64,000 bases of DNA from Amia ocellicauda (Eukaryota; Chordata; Actinopteri; Amiiformes; Amiidae): the NCBI RefSeq assembly GCF_036373705.1, contig NC_089856.1, forward strand, positions 9,480,501 through 9,544,500, written 5' to 3'. Positions 49,004-60,700 of this stretch are shown one piece after another. Made by a program: the position numbers and the translations under genes. How positions within the stretch are numbered: position 1 is the first letter of the stretch; the number at the start of each line of letters is the position of its first letter. The notes below the pieces were generated by a model, which was not told the origin of the DNA, did no database searches, and worked only from the letters and a program-made list of their open reading frames with translations.

Positions 49004-50515
49004 CTTCCTCAGGATGCCAGCTGATACTTCTCCTGAAAGAGGACAAAAATATATGAGTTGGGAGTATATGAAACGGGTACCAGTTTCCACCGGTTTGGCA
49101 GAATCTGTAATATCCGTCCCTCAAGTGGGCTTTTCTCTAGGCCTAGATCAGATTCTCCTGAGGAGCCAGGGCTGATGTTACCTCTCAAACTGATGTAATC
49201 TCAGGGGACTATCTGATGAGTTACTTTTTAATAGTTACCATGTTTAATTCTATTTTTACGGTGGTGAAATTGGCATAATGCATATTCACCTGGAACTGTA
49301 GCCACAGAAATGCCAGTTTTCAGGAGAATTACAGAAAGGTTAGGAGGTTTCTTGCAACAAAGCTGGGGTTCAGTGTTAATTAGCTCCTATAGGAGTTAAT
49401 CGTGGGCAGGAAATAAACACGGAGGCTTAGGCTTTTATAGAGATTACAGATTGTACATTTAATAAAAAGTGTACCACTGGCAAACTTGAAAACGCACAAA
49501 AATACAGGAGGGAGCGTCTAATACGTAGCTTCAAATGCATAACCATCACTTTTCATTGTGCACGTTTACCGATAGGCACTTTCTAATGCTATGAATGAAA
49601 TAGCAAGACTTTTTACAAAATGTACATTATAATAACGATGTTAAACCCTGCATATAATCCGCTTACTGTGGAAAGCGCTTAACCGTGGTTTAACGCGATT
49701 AAAACCTACCTGTTTAGATCCACATTTCAAACATTTAAAGACAGTCAGCTACCAGTACCAAAGATTGAAAGTTTTAAGTGTTAAGCCACATAAAGAGTTT
49801 TGTTCAGTGATGCGCATTTCACCCTTGCTTGATTATAATAGGGCTTAACGTGATGCGTGCGGTGTTATTACTTGAACCCCCAGACACACAGCGAAAGGCA
49901 GCCTAGAAAACAGCGCCAGGTGACAGACTGAATAATTGCTAACATGCCCAGCGCTTAGAAAACAAGGCTGAGCGTTACTGTCTGAAGTGAACTACAAAAA
50001 CATCAATTAAATCAATTATATCGTACGGTAGGGCATTACAACTGAGCTTTTCATTATTCAGACCTGTACATGTTTTTATGATATTACTTTTTTTATACTT
50101 GTTTTATTACACATGGCACATCCCGTCCCTGGATTAACTGTCACGATAAAAGTTATTTAAAGTCTATACAGCTCTGAAACCACTGACTTACTGAAATCAA
50201 TGTTTCCCTTTTAAAAGTATCGCTGGAATATTCTAGAAAACCCTCGTAAATAAACTGCTATTTAAAATATAACATAGCCTAAGCCTTTCAGCAACGCTCA
50301 CATTAAATAACTTAAATAAATCCACCTATCATAAATCAAAGCTTTGTTTAACTATTCCCAGAACAGAATAAATTATAGGCTACAGACGCCTGCAACAAGT
50401 TGGTACAAATATCTAAGCTCATTCTGCTAAATATTAATGAGCCATTTTGCGAAACCGAAGCCATTCATCGAAGTAAAGCAACCACTTCAAATAATTGTTG
50501 ACTTTGAATATTTAC

Positions 50516-50900
50516 CTGGTGAATTTGACTTTAATCCTCCGCTACAATGAAACACTGGTCCGCTGCAATTCCATTGCCAACTACAAGTCGGTGACGTAGG
50601 CAACCAGACGCTTTGCCGGGGCTGTCCGGGTAAATGCCAGCTTGAATCACAGGACCCCGATAAAAAAGAAATAAACGTTAAAAAAAATGAACACGTTTTT
50701 AAACGTTTCAAGTCACCAACACTCATTACCGAACGCAGCAAATCGAGACAAAAATAAGTATGTCATAGTTAAAAGGCCTATTCATTCATTACTCTGAGGC
50801 ACCTTTCGAGTCTCACTTCGTCTCCCTAAGGCCCCCGCCACCGTCTACTGCGTGGCGCTTCCACGGGTGCTTTCAGCTCCCGGTTCCCCACAGATAGGGC
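50516..50900 (-). promoter_or_regulatory. Probable CNPY2 non-coding first exon and promoter
   Basis: A strong donor CACCAG|GTAAATA on the minus strand (GT at 50514-50515) and a GC-richer segment up to about 50900 fit a non-coding first exon and promoter. The matching acceptor is TCTTTCAG, with its AG at 49033-49034. No TATA box was identified. The exon's 5' limit is unknown. Confidence 0.45.
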
Positions 50901-53900
50901 ATTGCGGAGAGCAGTGCGGAGACATTTTTTTATTTAATTTTATACACTATATATGTGTAAGATTAATCATTTAAGCTGTTAACTGTCAGTGAAGGTATAG
51001 GTTCTGTATGTGTTATCTTAGGGTAAGGCTTGCTTTACTATAAGAAAACGGTCCATTGTTGGAGTGTCATAACAAGAAGAGTTCAAATGGAAGGTTTTTA
51101 TCTGTGCCTAAACTGCATAAAATAGCAATGCTCATTTCCACACAGGTCCCTCATCAGCACTGCTTAAAACCATGTAGTAATGAGTAATACTGTAAAAATA
51201 AATGTAGTGAAAAGCAAAGTGTACCCCCCCCAAAAAAAAAAAAAAAAAAACACGCTACATTATCATATTAAACAAAGTAGTATTCACACTTTATTGAAAA
51301 TATGGAAGCATTATCATACTGTTATCAAAACAAAGGCATTCTGATTCAGTTTGTCTCATGCACAGGGGTCCCATTGGGCTCCAGGGGGCCGAGGGGCAGG
51401 CTGGGAGATTTTACAGTTTTCAGCATCATGCATTCTGATTCTTAAATCTCTGGAAAGGGAAGTATACCATAAAATAAACCTATAAATATAGATTTTGTTT
51501 TCTTTGCTCTGAAACTGTAAATTTGTTTTTCCCTCCTAGACTGAAGAAAGTCTGCTGGTTTCAGTCTGCTAGTTATCAGTCCCATGAAAGTGGCACCTTT
51601 CTATTGTCTCAGTGTTTCAACTTTTCTTTACTTTTTTAGAGGGTCACACGCTAAATCTGCATCCCTCCACATTTTCCGGTGATCAGGAAGTGAGACGTCC
51701 TTGTACATACTTCCCTAGCTTTGCTGAAATGCCTTACCTATTGTACCCTATTGCTACAACCAGTCTCTCTTACTGTCATTATGAGGCAGTGACCATTTGC
51801 ATAAAACCCCTTATGTCTAACCTAAACATTAAATACAGGAACATGAGGAACATTGTGCAACAGTGTTAAACAAGGATATCTCAAAGGGATATTTAATTGT
51901 ATACAGCATCTTTCACACTAGCACACCAGTCTGGGGTCTGACTCACTTTGTAGCAACCCAGAATTCCGATTGTCATCAGTGCGAAAGCACGGACACAGGC
52001 AGAAAGTGGGTCGCCAATTGTGGACTTCCTGCAGTGACCAGAGATCTATCTCACTTATAGAAACTTTAGTGTGAAAGTGTCGACCCGACCCGCTGGACAC
52101 CGTGTCGTTACCTGGGCAGGGTTGACCCCTTAGCTAGTGTGAAAGTGGCTTGTGTTATTTGCAAACTGGACACTCTGGTCCCAAAGTGGTGGCATTGCAA
52201 CAGAAAACAATAAGGAAGGAGACATCTCCCAGCTTCCCTCTTGACCCTGAATCAGATTGGTTCCCCCAAGTCATGCACCATGTGTCTCAGATAGGCATCT
52301 CAGTGGCTGGGGCCTCTCACTGGCAGAGGTTGAGGGTGGGTGCTTGTGGCCTTCATTCCAGTAAAGTGATGCTCTATCTCAGGGATGCAGATGGTCATTG
52401 CTCAGAGCAGCCCATGGTGAACTCATGCAGATTTTTAGCAAACAAATATGGCGGTTAAATGTTTCAGTGACTTTAACTCAGGGGTCAGTTCAGGTCATTT
52501 GGTCTGCTTGTATGCTCTCTTTATGATCATAGAAAACTCTTCCATTTCCTTGAAGTTGTGACTGATTTTCTCTCCAGGCCATGGTAGGCCAAGCTTGATT
52601 TGCTCAAATGCTCTTCCTTTGGTCTTGGAAGGTGTAATGTTGCCTGTAAAACCTGCAACTTGGTGTTTCTCAAGGACCAGAGTTGGGCACCAACCCTGCT
52701 TGAGTTCGCAGTGCAGCGTTTCACTGATTCCAAATGACATCATCCAATACAGGAATCCTTCACAGTCAGCAAGATCCAATCAGAACATCAGAGCATGCCA
52801 AGGGACACACCTCCCCAACACCTTGATATGGTCAGAGCTGAACTGATTTGACTTGATTTTAATTGATTCTGACTGCGCATTTATTGTGTATCAGGTGGGC
52901 AAATGAGACATTGTCAAGGATTCTGATTTCACTCAGATCAAAATAATTATTTAAGTAGGAAGACTGGTTCCTTGTGTCACATCCTACCCTGTGTGTCCTC
53001 AGTCATTTCCATTGTTGCGGTTTCAGGTTTGGATTACTATTGGCTGGGCTAACTCACCATTCCAAAGACCCAAAATAGAAAATATCCTTTAAATGGTGAA
53101 TGAGAGTGCTTAGGATGTTCTGGAATGGTACCCGTGTTGAGCAAGTTTCAGTCCACAAGATTCTTCCAAAAGGTTTCTCGTCACTGTGCAAAATTATCCA
53201 CTATTCTCCTCCCTCCCTAACCCTCTAATTTCAAAAGGTCTTAGTGGATCCATAAGGGAAAGATTGGAATCCAGCAGATGTCACTTATTAGCAACCATGA
53301 TAAAGACCATTCAGTTTTTTTACAGGAATCAATCCCATCCAATATGTATATAGACATCCACTTATTACGTAAAAACATTAGAATTATGGCAATGTCTTGA
53401 CAATGCTACCAAGAAGTAACGCATGGAGTAGTGGAGTTTCGAACAAATCATCATTATGCAACCGCATCCCACTGTAGAGCTACACCTAAGCTGCTGAGAT
53501 CAGTCGGTTAATTGCTTTAGCACCATTTTAGAGCCACACAGGTATTCAAAAAGACTCTGAAAATTGAGATTTCAGAAATGTTCTCTCATTTCCCCCCCAG
53601 GGTAGCCACCAGAACATTATTAACATAAAATTAACATTGTATGAAACCTGGCTACTTACTAGCAATAGTAAGTGAACCTGTTAGGTCTTATGAATAAAAG
53701 GTAGTCATAATAAATCTACCTTTCGGTGTTGGTTTGGTAGTTTCTCTATGTATCCCATTTTGCTCTTTGGGAAGCACAGTTTTGGAGGCCTTGAGAACAA
53801 ACCTAGCGCATGCCTTTCCCGAGGTAGAGAGATCTGGGGTCATGACAGCAGCACTCAATACTGCCGATACTTTCAACTGGGCAAGACATTTCCAAGGGGT

Positions 53901-54346
53901 GTTGGGCAATTCATAAACATAATTCTAACTGCTGCCAAACTGCAAAATAAGCACACATCGGGAGGGTGGGAAGCCCATAAACAGCAACCTCGGCAGAAGC
54001 AGTTCTCAGTACGTAGGTGGAAAACGCAAAACAGGGTAAGTGACACACAAGGAATTAGGTTTGGGTATAATTCAAGAGTCAGGCTTTAACGAGAGACATC
54101 TGTCAGACCTCAGTTTTAAAATGCAGTCAGTCCGTCAAGCAAGATAAAACAACAATCAAAAAATGCTGCTGATACTTTTTTTGTTGTTCTTAAAGCAAAG
54201 CAGTGAAGTGATGTCACACAAAAACAGGAGTCACCATAATACACTCTCAAAATCCTCAGTTCCCCAGAGCTGTCCAGTGCATTAGGGTTGTCCACCAGTC
54301 TCCCCTTTAATTGTCTCTACCATTTTCACAAAGGGAACCTCTTTTC
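50901..54346. other. Intergenic region between CNPY2 and the DPP-like gene
   Basis: A 3.4 kb stretch with no recognised exon, containing one MITE (51910-52145) and an A-run (51234-51250). Remaining open frames are short and lack splice or family support. In human PAN2 follows CNPY2; no PAN2 exon was recognised here. Confidence 0.45.
51910..52145. mobile_element. 236-bp MITE with 13-bp terminal inverted repeats
   Basis: The ends are CTTTCACACTAGC and GCTAGTGTGAAAG, a perfect 13-bp inverted pair, and a partial copy of the end (TAGTGTGAAAGTGTCGACCC) recurs inside near 52067. No target duplication was found, so the superfamily is undecided. Related sequence occurs at 23768-23830. Confidence 0.65.
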
Positions 54347-54352
54347 TTTATT
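54347..54352 (-). terminator. Candidate poly(A) signal for the DPP-like gene
   Basis: AATAAA on the minus strand, about 365 nt after the stop codon. Confidence 0.35.
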
Positions 54353-54667
54353 CTTCCCCCGGAAACTGGAAGAGTACTGCCAAATCCGGAAGTGTCTGTC
54401 AGAGGACCATTATCCTGGGCCTGGCTTTCTCGCTGCACCTCCTAAGTGTCCCCCTCACAGTCCTGAAGTGTAGAGACCTTTAGCTGAAATGGCAGGGCCT
54501 GGAGGTTTGTGATACGATGGCGCTCCCTACCTCTGCTGTGATCCCGTCAGGATTGGTAAAAAATGGAAACAAAGACAGTACACGGTTTTACAGAGTCCTG
54601 AGGAGAATTGTGGAAGGTTGTGTGGATTGAGAAGACAGGGGCTGCCACTATCTGAGCTGGCTTCGGT

Positions 54668-54715
54668 CCTGGGGGGGTGGGGGAGAGGGAGAGGGCTGGG
54701 AGGCTGGTGGGCGGG
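54668..54715 (+). other. G-quadruplex-capable G-rich tract at the 3' end of the DPP-like gene
   Basis: GGGGGGGTGGGGGAGAGGG continues with AGAGGG and further G-runs, meeting a four-run G4 pattern on the plus strand (the template strand of the gene). It lies directly after the stop codon. Confidence 0.6.
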
Positions 54716-54717
54716 GG

Positions 54718-57700
54718 TCAGTTCTCATCCTCCTGCCCCTCGGTGGACCTCCAGCGGGGGTTCTGCAGGCAGCTGCTGAAGTAGCGGCTCAGTGTCTGGC
54801 TGCAGTGGCGCATGCTGCGCTTCCCCCTCAGGGTATGGCCCTCGTCTGGGTAGATCTGAGCGAAGAGCAGGGCGGACACAATCACACAGTTGGGCTCTGT
54901 AAGGCCTTTTAAGGTCTTACAACTGACATATGTTTATATTAAGCAGGGTGTTAATAAAATGGTCATATAACTTCTCACAAGACTTTAAAATTGAGGTCAG
55001 CAACACTTCTTTCCTGTTATTTGTTCTTCAGACTAGTCCTGCAGCGCATACCTGCAGGGTATAGTTGGCCTCCACCAGGACCAGGCCGCTCAGGAGCTCG
55101 GCGGTGTGCTGGAAATGGACCCGGGCTGCAGGGAAGAGACACAGAAAGACAAACAGGGTCACAGCGCACAGCCCCTGTACTGGCCACACAGCCCGAGCTG
55201 CAGTCTGCTACCCATCACCCTGCGTGACACACACTGGAGTGTTGCTGTCCAGTGCTGCTGCAGCCGGATTATCACTCACCGTCAGCCGTGCCGTGGAGCA
55301 GAAGGAAATCCTCGTCCTTCAGCTTGTGAACCTCCCCCAGCAGAGAGGCCGTCTGGGGAAAGAGAGAGAGGGAAGGAAGGAGTGAGAGAGAGACTTATTA
55401 TTTAATACATGAACAATTAAAACAAACATGAAAAAAGGCTGGCTGGCTCTGTGGATCAGGGTTCCACTCACAGTGTACGAGGTCTCCTCTTTGGCTGGCA
55501 ATCCCAAGTACCGCTCTGAAAACGCTGCACCTGCGCACAGAGAGACGCACACGCACACAGGAAGACACAGTTATGCAGTTATCCTTCAGCGTGATCAAAC
55601 ACACCACCAATGCCTATGTGCCGACCTCCACTGACACTCAGAAACCAGCTTCTAGGAGGTAAATGCACAGTCCTTCACATTTGTGCCCAATTGCAGTACG
55701 TTTTGTCTATTATAGAACCTATTATAGAATAATTTGTTCATATTTTTCCATACTTATTAACTACACAAAAAAAAAAAAGAGTTTTGTTTATTCAAGTCCC
55801 CATGACAGACACTGCTTCTCGAAACCTGTAGTAGACCTCTGTAAAACTAGGGTGAAGCAATAAAAACTGGTTAAATGTCCAAAAGTCCTACGGTAAATGT
55901 ATCAGGGTGATTTTACATAAGCATTACCAGCACCCTTTGCCAGACCCAGATATAAACAAGAGTGCTGGGCCCTGTTTTTCCAGTTTAGCTGGGGACTTAC
56001 TGTAGAGGCGGAAGTCCGTGATGGGGGCGGCAGCTGCAGCACACTTAAATCTGTGCTCCGAGGCTGCCAGCATCTTCAGGGTCAAATACCCTCCAAAGGC
56101 CTGTGACAACACACTCTGATTAGGGCATAGCATCCACAGCACGACTGAGACACACTCTGCACAGGGGCGCCTCCTCTCTTTGATCAGAGAAGACGCAACA
56201 GACCTCTCTCTTATTTCGCATAACAATCTACAAAGTGGAGGCCCTGTGTATTCTGGACCGAAAATGGAGTATGCACCAATTGTCTAGGTCCTGTAACATT
56301 CTGCACAAAAGACACGGGGACAAATTATAAGGAGACACTTATCACTGATCATAAACATACCTGCTACTGAGTACAGTTTGTAGTTTTATAACAGCAAATG
56401 GCACAGAGATCACATTCGTTAGGAATCAATTTATAAAAACAGTCTGCCCTCTTCAAGAACCCAGATCTTTTTAAATTTTGGCAGATCAAACCAGTGAAGC
56501 AAACTGTTACTTCAACGAGGAGTTCAGCTTGCAGGAAAGATCTGAAGATGAAGGTCTAACTCTTGCAGTGTATCGTTCAAAATTCATCCTGGACAGTGTT
56601 TGTTTTATTTTTTTCCTTAGAGGATTGGCTTGTAGGGTGTAATCCCATCTTTAAAGTACCTTCCCATACAGAGCAACCCTCCTCTGGTCAATGTATGGCA
56701 GCTGCGTCAACCACCTGCAACAAAGACAAGAGGGAATCTCAGGGCATTTGCTCCCACTGTTCTTAATCCCACCATTGAACAGCCTCATTCCTTCATCTTA
56801 ACTTTCAGTGCGTCACCTGTGTCCCAGTTACCACAGTAGATATTTGTTGTTGCCTTGTTATTTTAAACAGATTATAGCTATGAAAGCACTGATGGTTTGG
56901 CTGAAATGTGCATTGGAAACAACAACAGTCTCCACTCACTGCACTGCGCTTAGGTGGTCCTTGACTTGTGCCGAGCTTAAGCTGCGCGAGTCCGGCCCAA
57001 GCGACCTTTGACCCCGAGAGCTGCCTCTCTTGACGTCCACCCAAGCCAGAGCCAGCCCCAGGGAGCTGGACAGAGACACTGTCCAGTCCAGGGAAAACTT
57101 CTCCGTCACTGACTGACTGCCTGGAACCCCATCTCTGAGAGAGAGATTGAAATGTTTTTGAGAGAGACTGAAAAAGTGAAAGAACTAGGCAGCTATAATG
57201 CAGAGAGACAGAAAGAGACAGGGACAGAGACAGAGACAAAGATAAACCGGGAAAGACAGTTATCAGAGAGATAGCAGGCAGAGAGGGAGAGAAAAAGAGA
57301 GATGGACAAGTGAGGGAGGAAAACAGAATGAGAGAGACAGATAAATTGAGAAAGACAGCTAGGAGTGAGTGAGAAGGAAAGAGAGAGGAAGAGAGAAAGA
57401 CAGCAAACAGAGAGAGAGGGAGACATTGATGAGAGACAAAGATAGATACATTCTTAAAGGAAGGGAGGGGAGACAAGTCAAGCTGCCCGTCTTTCCAGAC
57501 AACCAAAAAAGCTTTGAGTACAGTGGAGCCTCAGCTGGGTCTTACAGCAGGATGAGGAGGGGGTGCAGGTTCCCCTTGTACCCGGGGGGCAGAGCCAACT
57601 TCAGAGGCAGATCTGAAAGGCAAGGAGCAGAGCAGAGAGAGTTTGCCACTACAAGTTCGGAAGCCTCGTTGACATCCATGGTGGAGTTCTCCAGTTTCAC

Positions 57701-60700
57701 ATAATACAATCCCTTGTCTGTAGATGCTTTCTTTACAATTAATCACAACAGCAGTTGCATTGAACATCTACTCTTCGACAGGCTGCTACCAATACTTTAA
57801 ATGTGCCCCATGGTCCTCTGTGATTTGATTGCGGGATTAAAAGAATGGTCACGTGTAGTACATAGCCAACACCTCCAGCTTCTCCATATTCCCATGATAT
57901 GGCATTGTTACTAAAGGTGACTCCGATGCAGTCTGGCGTTCGTCCTCACCATAGCCCTCAGCTGGGACTGTCTTGAATTCGGTGACCGGCAGTCGCTTCC
58001 GACTCAAAACCGCAGCCAAGGCCTCGTTATCCTCCAGGACAAAGTAACCTGATGGCACACACAGCACAGAGACACATAGACACCTAGTAAGAACCCGTGC
58101 TTTCACAGCATGACCCAACACTTCCCCACAGTTGGAAAAGGAAACTATAGTCAATATTTAATAAATGTGTGGATTACTGGCGTTGTATTGAGTTAAATCC
58201 ACTAATATTTACAGATACCATTTATTATTTTCTTAAATCTTACGGCTTTTCGACGTGATTATGTAAACACAGTCAAATCTTTTTTGAATGAAGCCGAACG
58301 GTGGATTGGTAAGTCAACGCCACCCTCTAGTGGTTTAATGTGTATTGCACTTACTACTAAGCTTCCTAATGGAAGGGAGCTGGATATTCCCAAATCCAAA
58401 GGGTTTAATAATAGCCAAGGGCAATTCAAATAGTAACAGGAGTTCAATTCATTTTACTGCCATTTAAACATTACAAATAATGCTGCAGCTCATTCCACTG
58501 AGGAGTGTCAGCCACAGTGTTTTAAAAACACATAGATGCGTCTGTAACTCTGTCACGTGATGAGCAATGATTCGAACACAGGGTCAAGCACTCTGACCTC
58601 ACTGCTCACACACAGTCAGGGCTGTGCCGGTGTGGTACTCACTGTGGGGGTCGGCGGTGCTGTGAACGGTGACTTGGGGGATTCCTGGCCCTACAAGAGA
58701 CGCGGAGAAACAGAACGACACAGTTTCACTGTTACAGTCTTCTGTTTGTAAACCTGACCATGTGTGTATCTACCATCAATGCGATCACTGCTGCTGTTGA
58801 ATACTCTGTTGGAAATACAGATGTGATCTCCCACTGACAAATTAATCCTAACCAACTGGTGCTGGTTGTGCTGTGGGTGGCACCCTCACCGTGGCAGTGC
58901 AGGGTAAAGCTGGTCCGGTTCGGGCTGAATTTTGCGCTGAAAAAGCTGCAATTGTGCAGGAGGTCACAGGTCATACAGTGGCGCTGGAACACGCCGGTGA
59001 TGTCGGCACTGATGGAGAAGAGGGAGGGAGGGAGGGAGAGAGAGAGAGAGAGAGAGAGAGAAGAGAAGAGTGGCAGAAGGATGGCACTCTGTAAGAAGGA
59101 TGGCACCCAGCCAACACATGCCATTCTGGCAGCGTTGTGTGAGGTTGTACTTAAATGCTAGTGGTTGGTTGTATTTGGAATGTGTCAAATATGATTAAGA
59201 CAAAATGTTGCAGAAAGATGTTCTTTGATTGTTGCACATTGTCAGCACATTTCGTGGCTCCATCTCTGGAACTTCAGTACAAGAGCAATGGTATTATTTT
59301 GCATGCATAGGTACAGTATGTATTTTTTATTTTGTTTCTCCACTTTATTCAACTTTTCATCCTGTGTACTTCGTTATTGGTGAATATTTTGTTTTCCTCA
59401 GTGTAGTCTTGTTTTTTTTACTGTGCCTTGCCGCAACATCATAGAGTCCTGCGTTTACTTTATTGCAATGTTGCCACAACGTTATTTCGTTAGCTGGGCA
59501 GAAGCATTATTCTCAGTGAAAGAAGTAATCACTTATGGATCAAGTGAGATGGAGAGCAGCATCATCTTTCATTGTCAGAGACACCTACAGTTTGCTGGAG
59601 CCTAAATGCTTATGTCACTTAAATCTCTGCATGGCTGATTTCAAAGAAAGGAGAAAGTTGAACTATATTAAGGGTTTGAATTACAGTGCTGGCTTTTCAT
59701 TCGCTGATTCATTCTCAGGAAGCCTGAAGCCAAAATAAACAGTTTATCCTTAAACTCATCAAGAGCTAATATAATTGAAATCTGTGTAGGGCGATATCAA
59801 AGAAAAGTCTCAATTAGGTACACAACTAACACACACACATGTAGAAAAGTCTCAATTAAGTATAAAACTAAAACACACACACACATTTTTTTTTCTAGAT
59901 CTAGAACAAGTGTTGCTTTGCATTTAAAGTTCGAGGCATCTGTAGTGAAGCTGAATGTTATCAACAGAATCAATTGGTTCTGAATTCTGCCCGAACAAAT
60001 TAAGATTTTGAACAAAACAAGGTCTCTGAATCACAATGGCTGAATCCACCCAAGGCTTAACATAACAGAATAATTTTAATAACTGATAATTCTATACACA
60101 GGATGACATTTTTACCCAAAATGAGAGGTATAGGTATTTGTGGAAATGCTGCTCTGTGATTGGCTGGTTTCTCATGTGTGATGTATAATGTACTCATGCA
60201 GCCATTCCTGCTTTGGACCTTTATGTTTTGTTGGCTTCCATTGTAACTCAAACACAAACCAAAAATGCTTTCAAACTGTGACCAGCGCCCCACCTTTACA
60301 CTACCTTTGCTGACTAACTGACCAGCATGTCAACACAGCCCATGTAAACTATACTTGGCTATATCATTTGCTGAACTCACAACTATATGCTAACATTTCA
60401 TATTATTCACAGTGCCAAGTTTATTCTTTTTGGGACCATTGAAATGTCAATGAGAATCCAGAGAAATATCTTGTTCTGGTGGCATGCACAAATTCAGAGT
60501 GCTCCCAGAATAGCACTTCTGTTTATACCACTGTTTTATGTGTCTGGAGCTACATGGCAGACTGAGATGGGGGTTTTCTATACATGGGCAAAAATGTGAT
60601 TCATGCAAGCTAGTTTAAGGCTCAGTTTCTCAGGATGGGTGCAGGGAGCTGTTGGGGGGATTGTGGGATTGTGGGTGGGATCCTGTGGCTCACCTGTATA

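Noticed and set aside
50901..54346. Search for PAN2, the human neighbour of CNPY2
   Set aside because: No exon with deubiquitinase-like or exonuclease motifs was recognised; absence is by eye only.
57193..57506. Open frames rich in Ser/Leu on the minus strand
   Set aside because: They are translations of the GAGA/GACA repeat, not a gene.
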